Shown piece after piece: positions 34,274 through 44,880 of a stretch of 64,000 bases of DNA. This stretch comes from Allacma fusca. Taxonomy: Eukaryota > Arthropoda > Collembola > Symphypleona > Sminthuridae. A model generated the notes under the pieces. It saw only the letters and a program-made list of their open reading frames with translations, was not told where the DNA came from and did not search any database. Position numbers and translations under genes: made by a program. The stretch spans positions 3,100,001 to 3,164,000 of the forward strand of contig OX359249.1 of the NCBI GenBank assembly GCA_947179485.1, in the 5' to 3' direction. Each line of letters opens with the position of its first letter. Position 1 is the first letter of the stretch.

Positions 34274-37200
34274 ATGGCAACAACAGCAACTGCAACACTA
34301 AATGGTGGGCCAAGAGGCGGGCTCCATGCTACAACATTAATTCATTCGGAAGAATCACAACAAGATGAGACGTGCCGAGTTGACAGCAATAGTAGCTTCG
34401 ACTCGGGACACGAAGATGCAACGGCAATGCCACCCCTCGGACTCGAAGACGTGTCCGGGTGGTCCGGCTACAAATCTTCCTTCTACCTGGACAACCAACT
34501 TTCCTCGATGGAGGCATCGACGGGCAACAAGAAGAGACGAAAACAATCCCGTCCCGTCCGAATCCCTGCCTCGGAACACATGGACAACCCCAGAGGAGCT
34601 CCTGGACAGCCCGGACTCCCGCCAAGCCACCCCCAGACATTCCCCCACAGCGACCACTCCAAAGTCCGAGCAGGGCCCCACCCTGACCTGGAAGAGTGTG
34701 ACAACGTGGGAAGTGAGGAGGAGGATGAGGAGGAGTCGAAACATGAGGACGACAACAGCCTCCCTCCATCCAAGCACGCGAAGAGTCGGCGTCAAGTTCC
34801 TTTGAACCTCTCGAGTAAGACCCAAGGCGATGACAGTTCCACAGACTTTGACCCCTCGGCGGGGGCAGGTCATCTCGAATCGATCAGTTCCTCTTCTCAC
34901 TTGACACAACTGCAGTTGAACTCGTTGATGGACAATGACAAGACTGAACTTCCAGGACAAGGGACCAAAGACTCGAACCGAAACTCGAATCCGTCTTTTT
35001 CCCCGGGTTTGTTTCCACTGATCAGTTCTAGCCCCTTCTTCTCCTTCTTCCCACAAGGTCAGCAGTCCGGGCACCTCAGTCAGCAGTCCGGTCATCTAGG
35101 GCAGCAACAGCATCTGCCCAACTACCAGCAGCTCGCTGCGTCTACCACTCCAAACCCTCCGTCGGGAACTCCTTCCTCTTCCTCATCGGTGGGCTCCAGC
35201 CATCCTAACCCTCACCACCACAACAACAATAGTCTCAGTAGCAACAATAATCTAGCTCCAGGTAATCTCTCCAATATTCCTCCTCAGAGGATCTTCAACC
35301 CCGAGGCGTACTGTGACTTATGCAACAAGGAATTCTGCAACAAGTACTTCCTCAAGACACACAAAGCCAACAAGCACGGCGTGTACTCTGAGACGCCAAC
35401 AGCGTCATCTCTACCGCCTAGTCAAGTCATGGCTGCCGCGGCAGCCGCTCTCAGTATTTCTTCCTCGCCTTCCACGCCCTTCCTCTCCACCTCAGCTTCT
35501 AGTCTCCTCGTTCCATCCACACAGGCCCCATCAGCCTCTGGACAACAACTTCAACCCTCCACCTCCATGTCCTTCAACTTAAAATCCTCTGCACCTGACA
35601 CCAGCGTCCTATCCAAATCACTCGCCCTGTCCTTAGAAGCCAAAGGCAGCGGAAGTAACAGTAACGGTTCCGGAGCGCGAGAGTCCTTCTGTGACTTGTG
35701 TCAGAAGGAGTTCTGTAACAAGTACTTTCTCAAACGACACAAAGCGAAGATCCATGGAATTCCGATGGATAGCAATGGTGGTGGGAGATCTTCTAAGTCC
35801 CTTCAACCAAATCGACAGAACTTTGCCAACGGACTCAGTGACACCGGACTACCTCTCATGATGGGGTCTGATCTGGAGAGTTTGGGCTTAGAACTAGTAG
35901 CAAAACATATGGAGGAAGCTGGTGGCATTGAGGAAGGAGAAGTCGGTCGTCGAGCGGAAGGAATGGAGGCAGGTCAGTTGAGTCATGACACAGGTGGGAA
36001 GGATGGTGATGAGGAGATGAGAGAAGATCAGGAGGGACCCTCTCCCTTCAAGCTGTCTTCCTTGCAGCAGCTCAAGCTTCCTTTGGGACTACCTCAACTC
36101 GGGAACGTGGGTACCAATGAGAACACCTGTCAGTTCTGCTTTCGGGAATTTAGTAGCAAAGCTCTCCTCAGATCTCACATGACCAAGAAGCATCGGCTCC
36201 TTTTGCCTACTTTCCCCCCATTCCTCCTGCCTTTCCAAGGCATCGGCACTGGTCTTTTTGAGGAGAATGCAGCAGAGGCGGGAGGAGACAGCGTCGAAAA
36301 TTTCTATTCAGCTGAAGCCATGCAAAACAAGGAAGAAGTGGACTACGAATGTAATCAATGCGGTCGCTCCTTCCAAACTGTCTACCTACTTCGGATGCAC
36401 AAGAGTTATTTCCATCCCGAATCGGACGAAATGTCGGACATCACAGCCGCGGCCGCTGCCGCTGTTACTAAAATGGAAGAAAGTTCGGATGTGGAGAGTG
36501 GCAAAAACACTCCTAATCCTCCCGGGGATCACGACAATAATAAAGCTAAAGGAGAGGAAGAGGAGCCCGAAACCGAAGGCACCTCCGACTCAGATGACCT
36601 CCGGAGACTTCAGACAATGATCATGGAACTAAATAGAGTGTCATCCGCTGCCGCCTCTTCGTCCTGGAGTCCTCCTCCGGAGTGTCCTCCAAGTGCAAGT
36701 CCAGCTAATGCTGGCCCAAGTAGCAACTCCGCATCTGTTTGTCACATCTGCTCCAAAGAATTCTATTCAGGTTACTTCCTGCAACAACACATTCAACACT
36801 TCCATTCCAATCCGGACGTCATAAAAACCGAATCTTCAGATGTTTCTTCCAAGACTCCACTCTTCGACAGTCCTAAGAAGATGAGTGAGATTTTTGATGG
36901 TTCCAAAGCAAAGGTCAGTGATCTCTTTGACAGCTCCAAGAAAATGAATGAGCTCTTCGAGAATTCCTCCTCTTCTCCTGGCGGTAAGGATAAAATCACG
37001 AAAGATTCCTTGGGAGGTTTAGAGGTAGGCGGGCTGTCCCTTCCACCAGGGTCCTCCTCTTTCCTCACTCCCGGACCTAAGTCCAGTTCGGCGAGTAGTT
37101 TAAAAACCGAGGCTTCAGGAAAGAGACCAAGTCCTTCCCTAAGTCGGAGCTATTGCACCATTTGTCATAAGGAGCTATGTAATAAGTACTTCATGAGAAC

Positions 37201-38806
37201 TCATATGTTGAAGATGCACGGAATCAGTATTGAGAGTAGCACTGGACTGGGCGGTGTGACCTGCGATATTTGCAACAAAGAGCTCTGCTCGAAATATTTC
37301 TTGAAAGTTCACAAACAGAACACGCATGGGATAGTGGAAGATGGACCGTCGCCACCTAACCCCTCCACACCTGGACCCATAGGCCTGCCATTAGTCTCCA
37401 GCGCTCCTCCAGAGCCAAGTGTGAGTATAACGACCACTCAAGCAGACCTGGTCCCATTGCTGGCAAGTAATCCGGTTGAAGTACAGAACCGCTACTTCTG
37501 TCACTACTCTGAAGTCTGCCCTTTCTGTGGAAGGCGTTTTCGAAGTGCAAAGTGGCTCAAGACTCATTTAATGTCAGACCATGGACAAGAAGGGAAGGAC
37601 AAGTGGAAGTCAATTGAGAAGTCCCTTCAGCAACAACATCACCCCCGAAGACAGTCCAAGTCTAGCACAGGTTTGAGTGTGAGTTCAAGTTCCAGGTCTT
37701 CTCAAAAGCCTGGGAAAAGTGGGCAGGGTAAGCAAGTGTCAGGTGGAAGTATCCCAGCTTCAAGCAACGGGTCAAATGGTAACAAATGTGCTTTGTGTGG
37801 TTACCAAACTCAGGACGTGGAAGTGATGAAAGTTCATCTGATCAAAGAGCATGCCAGTCAGTTGACAGGGGCAGAAGGGGGTTCCGGAGCATTGCAATAC
37901 CAAGACCCAAGTCGAGTCGTCCTTGACCCACTCACGCTCTTGTTCCAAAAAATGGAAGGAGGCACAAACAAATTGTACAGATGTGCCTACTGCCCTTTCA
38001 CCACGTCCCTCCTTGTGTACTTATATGCACATGAGAGGACCCACACAGGCTTGGCAAACTCCATGACACCTCAACCAGCACAGTCCACATCATCCGCCGC
38101 GCCATCGGAACCGAGTAACACCTTCCAGTGTCCCATGTGCTTCCACACCTTTCATCACTTGGAGACTTTCCAGCAGCACCTCATTGGGCATCAGATGTCA
38201 GGTGTACTCGCACCTTTCTTCACTCCCGCAACCTCCTCCTCTGGAGGAGGACGGATGTCATTCGAAAGTCCTCCGAGTGGAGAGATTCCGACCTTCCCGG
38301 CCCTTTCGCTTCTAAACGGCAACACTCCTGAGAGTCTCTACTTGAGTCTCAAAAGCGCCGAGCAGGAGGAGGATGAGCGCGACAGGGATGACCGTGGGAG
38401 AGGGGAAGAGGATGACCGCGATAGAACAGAAGAATATGACCGTGACAGAGATAACACGGGTGAGCGTGGAAAAGCTGAGGGAGGGAAAAGGTACCAGGGT
38501 GGAGGAGCCCCTGAGGCGATGAGTACGAATGTGTCAACGAGCATGGAACTGAAGGATAGGGTCCGAAGTCGCTCCGAAGACCAGGAATTCTTCAAGATGC
38601 GGAGGAAGTCCCGGAAGGTGAAAAGTTACAGATGTTCCTATTGTGACGGGAGCTTCCGGTCTCGGCAAGACTGTCTCAGTCACATTCAGCAGACTCATTC
38701 TCGGAAAAGAAGCAGCTACTTCCGATGTCGCAAATGTAAATTCCAGTGCAACCAGTACCAGAAGCTTCTTGTCCATAACCGTGTCCATCACTCGCTCTTC
38801 AAGCAT
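34274..38806 (+). CDS. 13-finger C2H2 zinc-finger protein, large coding exon
   Basis: The exon encodes 1511 residues of a probable nuclear DNA-binding protein. ATG at 34274 has good context (GTGATGG) and an in-frame stop lies 22 bases upstream. First Cys ligands fall at about residues 347, 473, 619, 693, 823, 961, 997, 1082, 1172, 1237, 1286, 1454 and 1485. Fingers 1, 2, 6 and 7 are close paralogues sharing an E-[FL]-C-[NS]-K-YF core and ending in HG. The N-terminal 340 residues are acidic and Ser/Pro-rich, with a PLNLSSK string near residue 178. Linkers hold poly-Asn, a poly-Ala run (about 724), two I/L-K-T-E sumoylation-like motifs (about 849 and 944) and an Asp/Arg-rich repeat (about 1370-1400). 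The exon ends in phase 0 at a GTGAGT donor (38807); reading on enters Leu/Ser-rich intron sequence. The family is certain, the orthologue unknown. Confidence 0.93.
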
Positions 38807-39629
38807 GTGAGTATACATTTACTTTTACTATCTCTTTCCGGGCTCCCCTTTCTTATCTCCCGTTTTGTTCGACTATTTTCTCTCATTCATTTTCATCTCT
38901 TACCTTCTTCATCCACATCTCTTTACCCTGTCTTCAGCGTCTACGTAGACATTAGCCTCACTCTAACTCTCACGAAGGTTTTTCTGTAGTTCCAGCTCTT
39001 TCTTTCCACCGGATTGAGTGTAGCTTGGCATGAGATGGTTCATACGCGTACATCCAGTCCTTTCATATACGCGTGTAAGGGAGGCTCAAATGGACCGGCT
39101 AATTATCCACAAGAGGCAGAGAAACGCTGGACGTTTTTCTAAATTACAGGTGCTGGAGTCCCCGAATGCATATATAAGCCTTGGTAATCCTCGTTGAGCA
39201 ACATGTAGCACTAGTTTAGCCTCCATTTATTTCCCTTTCCATGACTTGCCACATGGTAGTCATGTCTCTGTAGCTACAAGCTACAGTTACGGGAGCTTGA
39301 AGGCTGGAACTATAGGAAATGCATTGAAGAGACCCTGGGGCCGGCACAACTCATTGACATTCATGGGCAACACCTGGAGCCGATCTGCATATGTACTTAA
39401 ACCAACTTGTGCTCTTCGCAAACAATGCTAATTGCCGACTGTCACCTCCGAGCAATTAGCACAAGTCATTCCCCGTATCTACAATACGTACATGCCGTAC
39501 AAGTATATGCGCACATTTCAGGGGGCAATATCACTTCAATAATGCTCCCATCTGAATTGAAACTTTTTTCCCATTCCCGTTTCAAATTACATACTAAGTT
39601 TGTGAAAGAGGCCAAGGAATTATTTTCAA

Positions 39630-39985
39630 AATGGTATCATATTTTTCTAATACAAATATTTAATTTTTCCAGCATTTTTCTGGTAATAAGAACCGTTTCC
39701 CTTGAATTTTCTATGAAGTTAACGGAATTTGTTTCGGAATATTTTTTACAATAAAAATATTTTTCCTACCATTATTTTCTGACAGTAGAAAAATTTTCCT
39801 ACTACTATTTTTAGGGATAGAAACTTTTTTCTGGAATCTTTCCGATAACAGAGAAACAATTTTTCTGGGGAATTTTTTCTGGCATTAGAAATATTTTTTC
39901 AGGGGGATTTTTCCAGGCAATAAGAACAATTTTATGGGGTTTTATTCTGAGAATAAAGACCTTTTTCACAGAATTTTTCCCTTTG
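39630..39985 (+). repeat. Decayed AT-rich tandem array, unit about 35-50 bp
   Basis: The motif TTTTTCTGG, then a short spacer with a TAAGAA/TTAGAA/GTAGAA word, recurs about eight times, for example near 39676, 39777, 39827, 39857, 39880, 39907 and 39942. Spacing is irregular and copies are diverged. Confidence 0.6.
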
Positions 39986-42900
39986 GAACTAATTGTTAAG
40001 TAAGTAAAGGCAGGTGGGCCTGGCTATTGTAATCTGCCGGGAGGGTACACTTTGGTTGAATTTTGAAAAAGGCAGTAGGGAAAAAAATGTATGAAAAGGG
40101 AACCTACGATCACATAATAGTGTATCGTTTTGGAGAATTAAATTTGGGAGAAGGTATGGGATATGGGATGATGTTGAAAAGGGGAAGGTGCGGTGGCTTG
40201 ATGCTGGCTTGAGGTGCGGAGGACGTGTGCATGAATGAGCGACAGGAGGTGAGTTGTGGAAGTGAAGCGGAGTGAGCGGAAGACTTTTCATGGGATTTGA
40301 GAAGCTGGCTGAAAATTACAGAGGGAAAAGTGTGGAAGTTTAAGTGAACCTATGGGACCCCAGAGTGTCTTTATTTTTCAATGGTGTCCCATTCACAGGG
40401 TAAACAGTTTTCAATATGAACCTAATTGGATTTCAGAAGCATTCAAGACAACCTCTGGGGTCTTCCAGAATGGCTCGCGTGGTCCTCCATATAAGCCAGT
40501 CGTTACAACACACATTTAATGTTAGACAACAATTCTTTTATTTTTTTTTCTTCAACTAAAAACACCGAGCCGGTGCATAATCGCAGGCGTTTATGAAAAC
40601 ACTTCCGACTCTCCCGCACCTCTCAACTCCACCACTCACCTACATACAGATACATACGTCTAGATAATAGTCCTCCGTATCATTATCCCTCCATACCTAC
40701 GTACCTATTCATACATTCTTAAAAATACACTCTACCATTACATCCTTCAGAACAGAAACCTATACCTACATAATTACAGACATATGTAGACCTACGGAAT
40801 TGCGTCCTCACACAGGCATCGCTTCAGTACATACACACAACAGCATGCAATTGCAATGCAGCAGCACAAATATACCCAAACATATGTATATCTAAATGAA
40901 TACGCATTTGTACGTTCTCTCACAAATTGTCTTCATATGATGTGGACACTTATACACACACTCCACATTCCCTTCAAGCCTCTGCTTTCCCCTATCTCCA
41001 GCATCCCATGTGCTATGGTACCTATGGCATAAAAAGTCATTCCATATGATAACAACGTCATTGTAGATACCCATTACAAGCCCAAATGAAATACTGTCGG
41101 CTAAGATACAAAATAGGACGCGTGCAGACAGGGAGTCTCCTCCAAAGGAACCTTGTCTAATGTCAGTTTAGAATCAATGGAGCGAATCTTTCCGGTAATT
41201 CCAATTTGGTAATTGGTTCCTTACCCTAACCAGGACTTGTACAACATTAGTATCGTCTCATCTGGCAAGATCATTGTTGTCTAACAATAAAAGGACAAAT
41301 TCAAGCGAGAACATAGTGAGGAGTATAAGTGAGTGGCGGGAATTTTGGAGCATACGGGAGGCTATAGCTTTAATATCATCTTTAGTCCCTAAAAGAATGT
41401 TACCTGGAAAATTAAACATTCGCTTATAAATGACAATTTTGTCCCTTTCCCGCCCACACCCGCTGGAGTTTGAAGGAGCGTAAATGGAGTTGTTAATTCT
41501 TGGCGGCTATTGGAGGGGAACTCAGTTTTTGTATTGAAATCAAGCCCGAAGCTGGATTCTTTTTAACTTCTTAGCGTGAGGTATAGGATTTAATGGAGGT
41601 GCATGGGTGAGAGACTCTGTAGGCTACCAGTGCTAGGGGCAGAGCCATGAGATGGTGATGTTAAGGTGAGAGTGGGATTTCTCTGGGTGGTTGTTTCCCT
41701 GTAATTATTTATAAAGGCTTATATTTATGTAGTTGCCCCTATAGGATGAGTATGAGCACGTAAGAGACAATAGGGCCGTAATAGTAGGGGAATGACTACT
41801 CTTTGAGCACATGAGATGACTTCCTAGAGACTCCCTCCTCCCCAGACCCGACATGTAAATACATACATGTGTGGAGGAACGGCGGGAGGGAGGGGGTCAT
41901 AAAGGGCTGGTATTTCAAGAAATTATAAAAAAATGGGAGGGGGAGTAGAGGCGAACAGTAAAAATTAATGTGACATTTTGGCCGTTGTTTAGGTGAAAAG
42001 AGGGAAATCCAATCTCATTGTGTCTATTAAATGAGCTCTTATTTGGCCCATAAACGTATTTACATGAAAGATAGCTGGGAGTAAACACAAGCGCACAATT
42101 AAATTTAAAATTAAACTCACCTCCCTTGAGACCAAGGAAAAACATTTTCGCAAATAAGTAGCTGAGCATTTTTATGTACACTCGTTTTTTTTACTCTCCC
42201 TCTCTCTCTCTCTCTCTCTCCTCTCCATCATCCACTATCAACTTGTAATCTTGCTAGAATTACCTTCATGCTTTATTCACCTTCCCATTCTCTCCACGGC
42301 TCCCCGACTCTCCTCAATGATTTCTTACCTCCCACATCTCCATGCATGGATCGTCTCCGGCTTTTCCAATCTTTCGCGTTTTTCTTACCTTCCTTTACGG
42401 ACCACGAGAGACTCTCTCCTTCACTTGTTCCTCATTTCCCCCGATCCTTACTCCTTCCTAGATCACTCATCTCCTTTTTCCTAAATATAGGAGTACAGTG
42501 TACTCTCCGTACAAATATGCATTACTCTCTCGTAACGGCGTCTCTCCCATCCAGCGCTCATTGTATTTCCCCCTTTCACTCACTTTCCCATCATTTTTCA
42601 GAGGAAAGACATTGAGAGCATTAAGACCGCATCATTTTTCTGCTCTTTGTCTCATACCTCTTTGCGTGCAGTTTACTGTTGACGTGAGGGTCTTACGAAT
42701 CTATTTTTCATGCCCCCGAAACTTTTCACAGCTTTCACTCTTCTCTCAAATGTAATCCTTTGTTTTATTTTCCAAATCTGCATATTTTTTCAAGCTCCAC
42801 TTCCAACCCTGGCTCTGGCCTCAGCATCAGCAGGCTAACAATAAGTAGAGCAGGGTTTGCGTTCAATGATTGAGTTGATGGGACATTCAGTATAAGATGC

Positions 42901-43177
42901 ATACAGGGAACTCTAGCTGTAAGAGCACCACTAAAAACAATCAACAAAGTTTGCGACTCTTATAATTGGATGATCTGATAAGAGGAAAGATTTGCTTTGT
43001 GCCAAAAGGCAGAAGGACCGAAAATTCCGAGCCTGTCAAAGAGCACCTTCTTTTTAAAGCCTCCCTGTCTGACACAATTCTGAATCTTACAATTATAATG
43101 CTAAGGGGGGGGGGGAGGGTAGGACAAGGGGAGCATTCAGCAGATAATTTTTCAGTGGCGACACTGTCAAAACTTTT

Positions 43178-43318
43178 CACAATCGAACCTCTTTACAATA
43201 GCACCTCCGTACTTTGTAAGAGAGTAGATATATGCAATTACTGTAATTAATTATTACATTCTACGTAAGAGCCAAATACTATTTCTAGTCGGGATGCTAG
43301 TACAGGGAGGGAACTATT
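43178..43318 (+). mobile_element. Possible MITE or pogo-like remnant
   Basis: The left side TCGAACCTCTTTACAATAGC continues ACCTCCGTAC. The right side GGGATGCTAGTACAGGGAGG ends GAACTATT. The left end resembles the larger element at 49836 more than the common MITE. Confidence 0.42.
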
Positions 43319-43397
43319 CTGGAATTTGATTTTAGAACCTATTTGAAACTTACTGGCTTAAGATAGAATTTAGGAATCCAAAGGTGCATAGCACACA

Positions 43398-43581
43398 ATT
43401 TACACAATTCATCCTCTTGATAAGAACATCCCTTAGGAGGCGCCACATTTGACTCTTGTAATTGGATACTTATATATATGACATTAAAGATTAGGATTCT
43501 GCATAACGTAATACATCGGACTAGAGTTGCTCCTGCAGAGAAAATTCTGGAGGGTATGTTATAGCCGGAGTAGACTTCAGG
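43398..43581 (+). mobile_element. MITE copy inside the intron, near the 3' exon
   Basis: The left end TTACACAATTCATCCTCTTG leads to ATAAGAACATCCCTTAGGAG and a TTTGACTC block. The core TTGCTCCTGCAGAGAAAATT precedes the right end GTTATAGCCGGAGTAGACTT. It ends about 165 bases before the splice acceptor at 43745. Confidence 0.7.
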
Positions 43582-43745
43582 TGCATAATTTGATAGTCTC
43601 GAGAAGTCTGTCAGAGAGGGATTGTGCTGAGGACAAACTGCAGGAGGAGAAAGTGCTACGTCGGAGAATTTAGTGTGAGTCGGAGTTCGAGGGAAAGTTG
43701 TAGAGTGACGTGATTGATGACATATATGTGAACTGTTTATTGCAG

Positions 43746-44141
43746 AGTGGAAGAGGCGGAGGAGGAGGGATGAGATGTATAAAGTTGCGGGACTCGAACA
43801 GTGTGACAATGGTGGGACGAAATGAGTGGATGAGTGTGGAAGGATTGCCCCAAGGTCGAGGAGTTCCTCAAGAAGGAGTGTTGGGCGACTACCTGATGCA
43901 AGGCTTTCTCCTGTCTTGCTCCAGTGACGAGGGGAGAGAGGACAAGCCGGCTCGAGCAGGACCTGACGTGACCTCGACTGAAGATCAAGTTGTGGATGAG
44001 CCTCTGAGCCACAACAACAATCACAATTGTGCCAACAAGTACCAGTCCGGCTTATTCGTTCCGTCTTTGGTCTACCTGCCCGTTCGAGAAAAGGTTAGTC
44101 AGTCAGTCCGTGTCTCTTTCTCACTCACGCCCACGTCTTAG
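43746..44141 (+). CDS. Zinc-finger gene, C-terminal exon (read-through form)
   Basis: The acceptor GAACTGTTTATTGCAG ends at 43745. The exon opens in phase 0, matching the large exon, and encodes 116 residues to REK at 44093, beginning SGRGGGGGMRCIKL with a Gly run, an acidic SSDEGRED patch and an LFVPSLVYLPVREK stretch. Reading on gives VSQSVRVSFSLTPTS and TAG at 44139-44141, an alternating hydrophobic tail that looks like a genuine conserved C-terminus. The complete protein would be 1642 residues. However, AAG|GTTAGT at 44094 is also a good splice donor, so other C-termini are possible. There are no zinc fingers here, so this is probably a protein-contact tail (inference). Confidence 0.72.
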   Translation, partial: SGRGGGGGMRCIKLRDSNSVTMVGRNEWMSVEGLPQGRGVPQEGVLGDYLMQGFLLSCSSDEGREDKPARAGPDVTSTEDQVVDEPLSHNNNHNCANKYQSGLFVPSLVYLPVREKVSQSVRVSFSLTPTS

Positions 44142-44160
44142 ATCAACAAAACTTATCCAG

Positions 44161-44238
44161 GATTCAAAGGACGCCCACGTCATCATCACCAACATCATCG
44201 AGGAATTCAAATATTATGACATTCATTCACAACTCTGA
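44161..44238 (+). CDS. Alternative last exon of the zinc-finger gene
   Basis: If the donor at 44094 is used, the acceptor AACTTATCCAG ending at 44160 gives a 67-nt intron, a normal minimum for arthropods. The exon continues in phase 0 with DSKDAHVIITNIIEEFKYYD, then IHSQL and TGA at 44236-44238. A closer acceptor at 44141 would give a 48-nt intron and a His-rich tail (INKTYPGFKGRPRHHH...). Only one of these, or a mixture, is real; the sequence alone cannot decide. Confidence 0.42.
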   Translation, partial: DSKDAHVIITNIIEEFKYYDIHSQL

Positions 44239-44339
44239 CGTTTAATGTAGCCATTAAGGGTCAGTCTTTGACTCACCGTCTTGGTGAGCGGGACTGGTTG
44301 AAATTGTAACCTATTTAGAAGTAACTGTCGAATGCGCAA

Positions 44340-44880
44340 GTAATTACATACCAAAAACACCTCCAGGGAGGAGATCCTCACAGGGGATCCCTCCACAAGA
44401 CACAGTCAAGGGGAGTATCATGATGAGGGGATTCAGCGATGAACCCTCAAATGAGGGCAAATATATAATTATTATTATTAGAGTAATTTAGGAAATGAGA
44501 CGATAACATTGTGTAATTTCTACAAAAAGGTGATCCATGGAGGACATACATTGAGTAATTAACAAATTGAAGTGATCCATGGAGGAGGTACATTGACATG
44601 ATCCATGGAGGAGATACAGTGAGTAATTAAAAAATGAGGTGATCCGTGGAATGACTACAGTGACTAATTAACTAAATGAGGTGTGATCCATGGAGGAGAT
44701 AAAATTAATCCGTGGAGTGGATTGGTTGAGTATAGTAATTATTAATGAAATGAGGGGGGATCCAATGAGGAGTTACTATAAGAAATCCATGGAAAAGTGT
44801 ATAAAGAGGAGACCCCTGGAGGAGTAACATAGAAAAATCCCTGGAGGTGTCAAATGAGGTGATCCACGGAGAAGATATTG
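44340..44880 (+). repeat. Decayed tandem array, GATCCATGGAGGAG unit of about 40 bp
   Basis: GATCCATGGAGGA or close variants recur at least ten times, usually followed by a TACA.TGAGTAATTAA block and an AAATGAGGT block. Spacing varies from about 30 to 60 bases. It lies in the presumed 3' UTR or just downstream of the zinc-finger gene. Confidence 0.8.

Larger units (their letters stand above)
38807..43745 (+). other. Intron of the zinc-finger gene (4.9 kb)
   Basis: It begins GTGAGTATAC and ends TTTATTGCAG. It holds a decayed AT-rich tandem array (39630-39985), a stretch dense in ACATACATA words (40630-40930), (CT)n at about 42199-42221, lone MITE left ends at 42494 and 42902, and MITE copies near its 3' end. 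No extra exon is needed because both flanks are phase 0. A small in-frame exon cannot be excluded. Confidence 0.75.

Noticed and set aside
34329-35095. Long minus-strand frames opposite the zinc-finger exon
   Set aside because: They are antisense shadows of a long, GC-richer coding exon, with no start or splice logic and no recognisable domain.
38807-38989. C-terminal extension of the zinc-finger frame to the stop at 38987
   Set aside because: After FKH the sequence is a GTGAGT donor and the translation becomes Leu/Ser-rich without motif, which is typical intron read-through.
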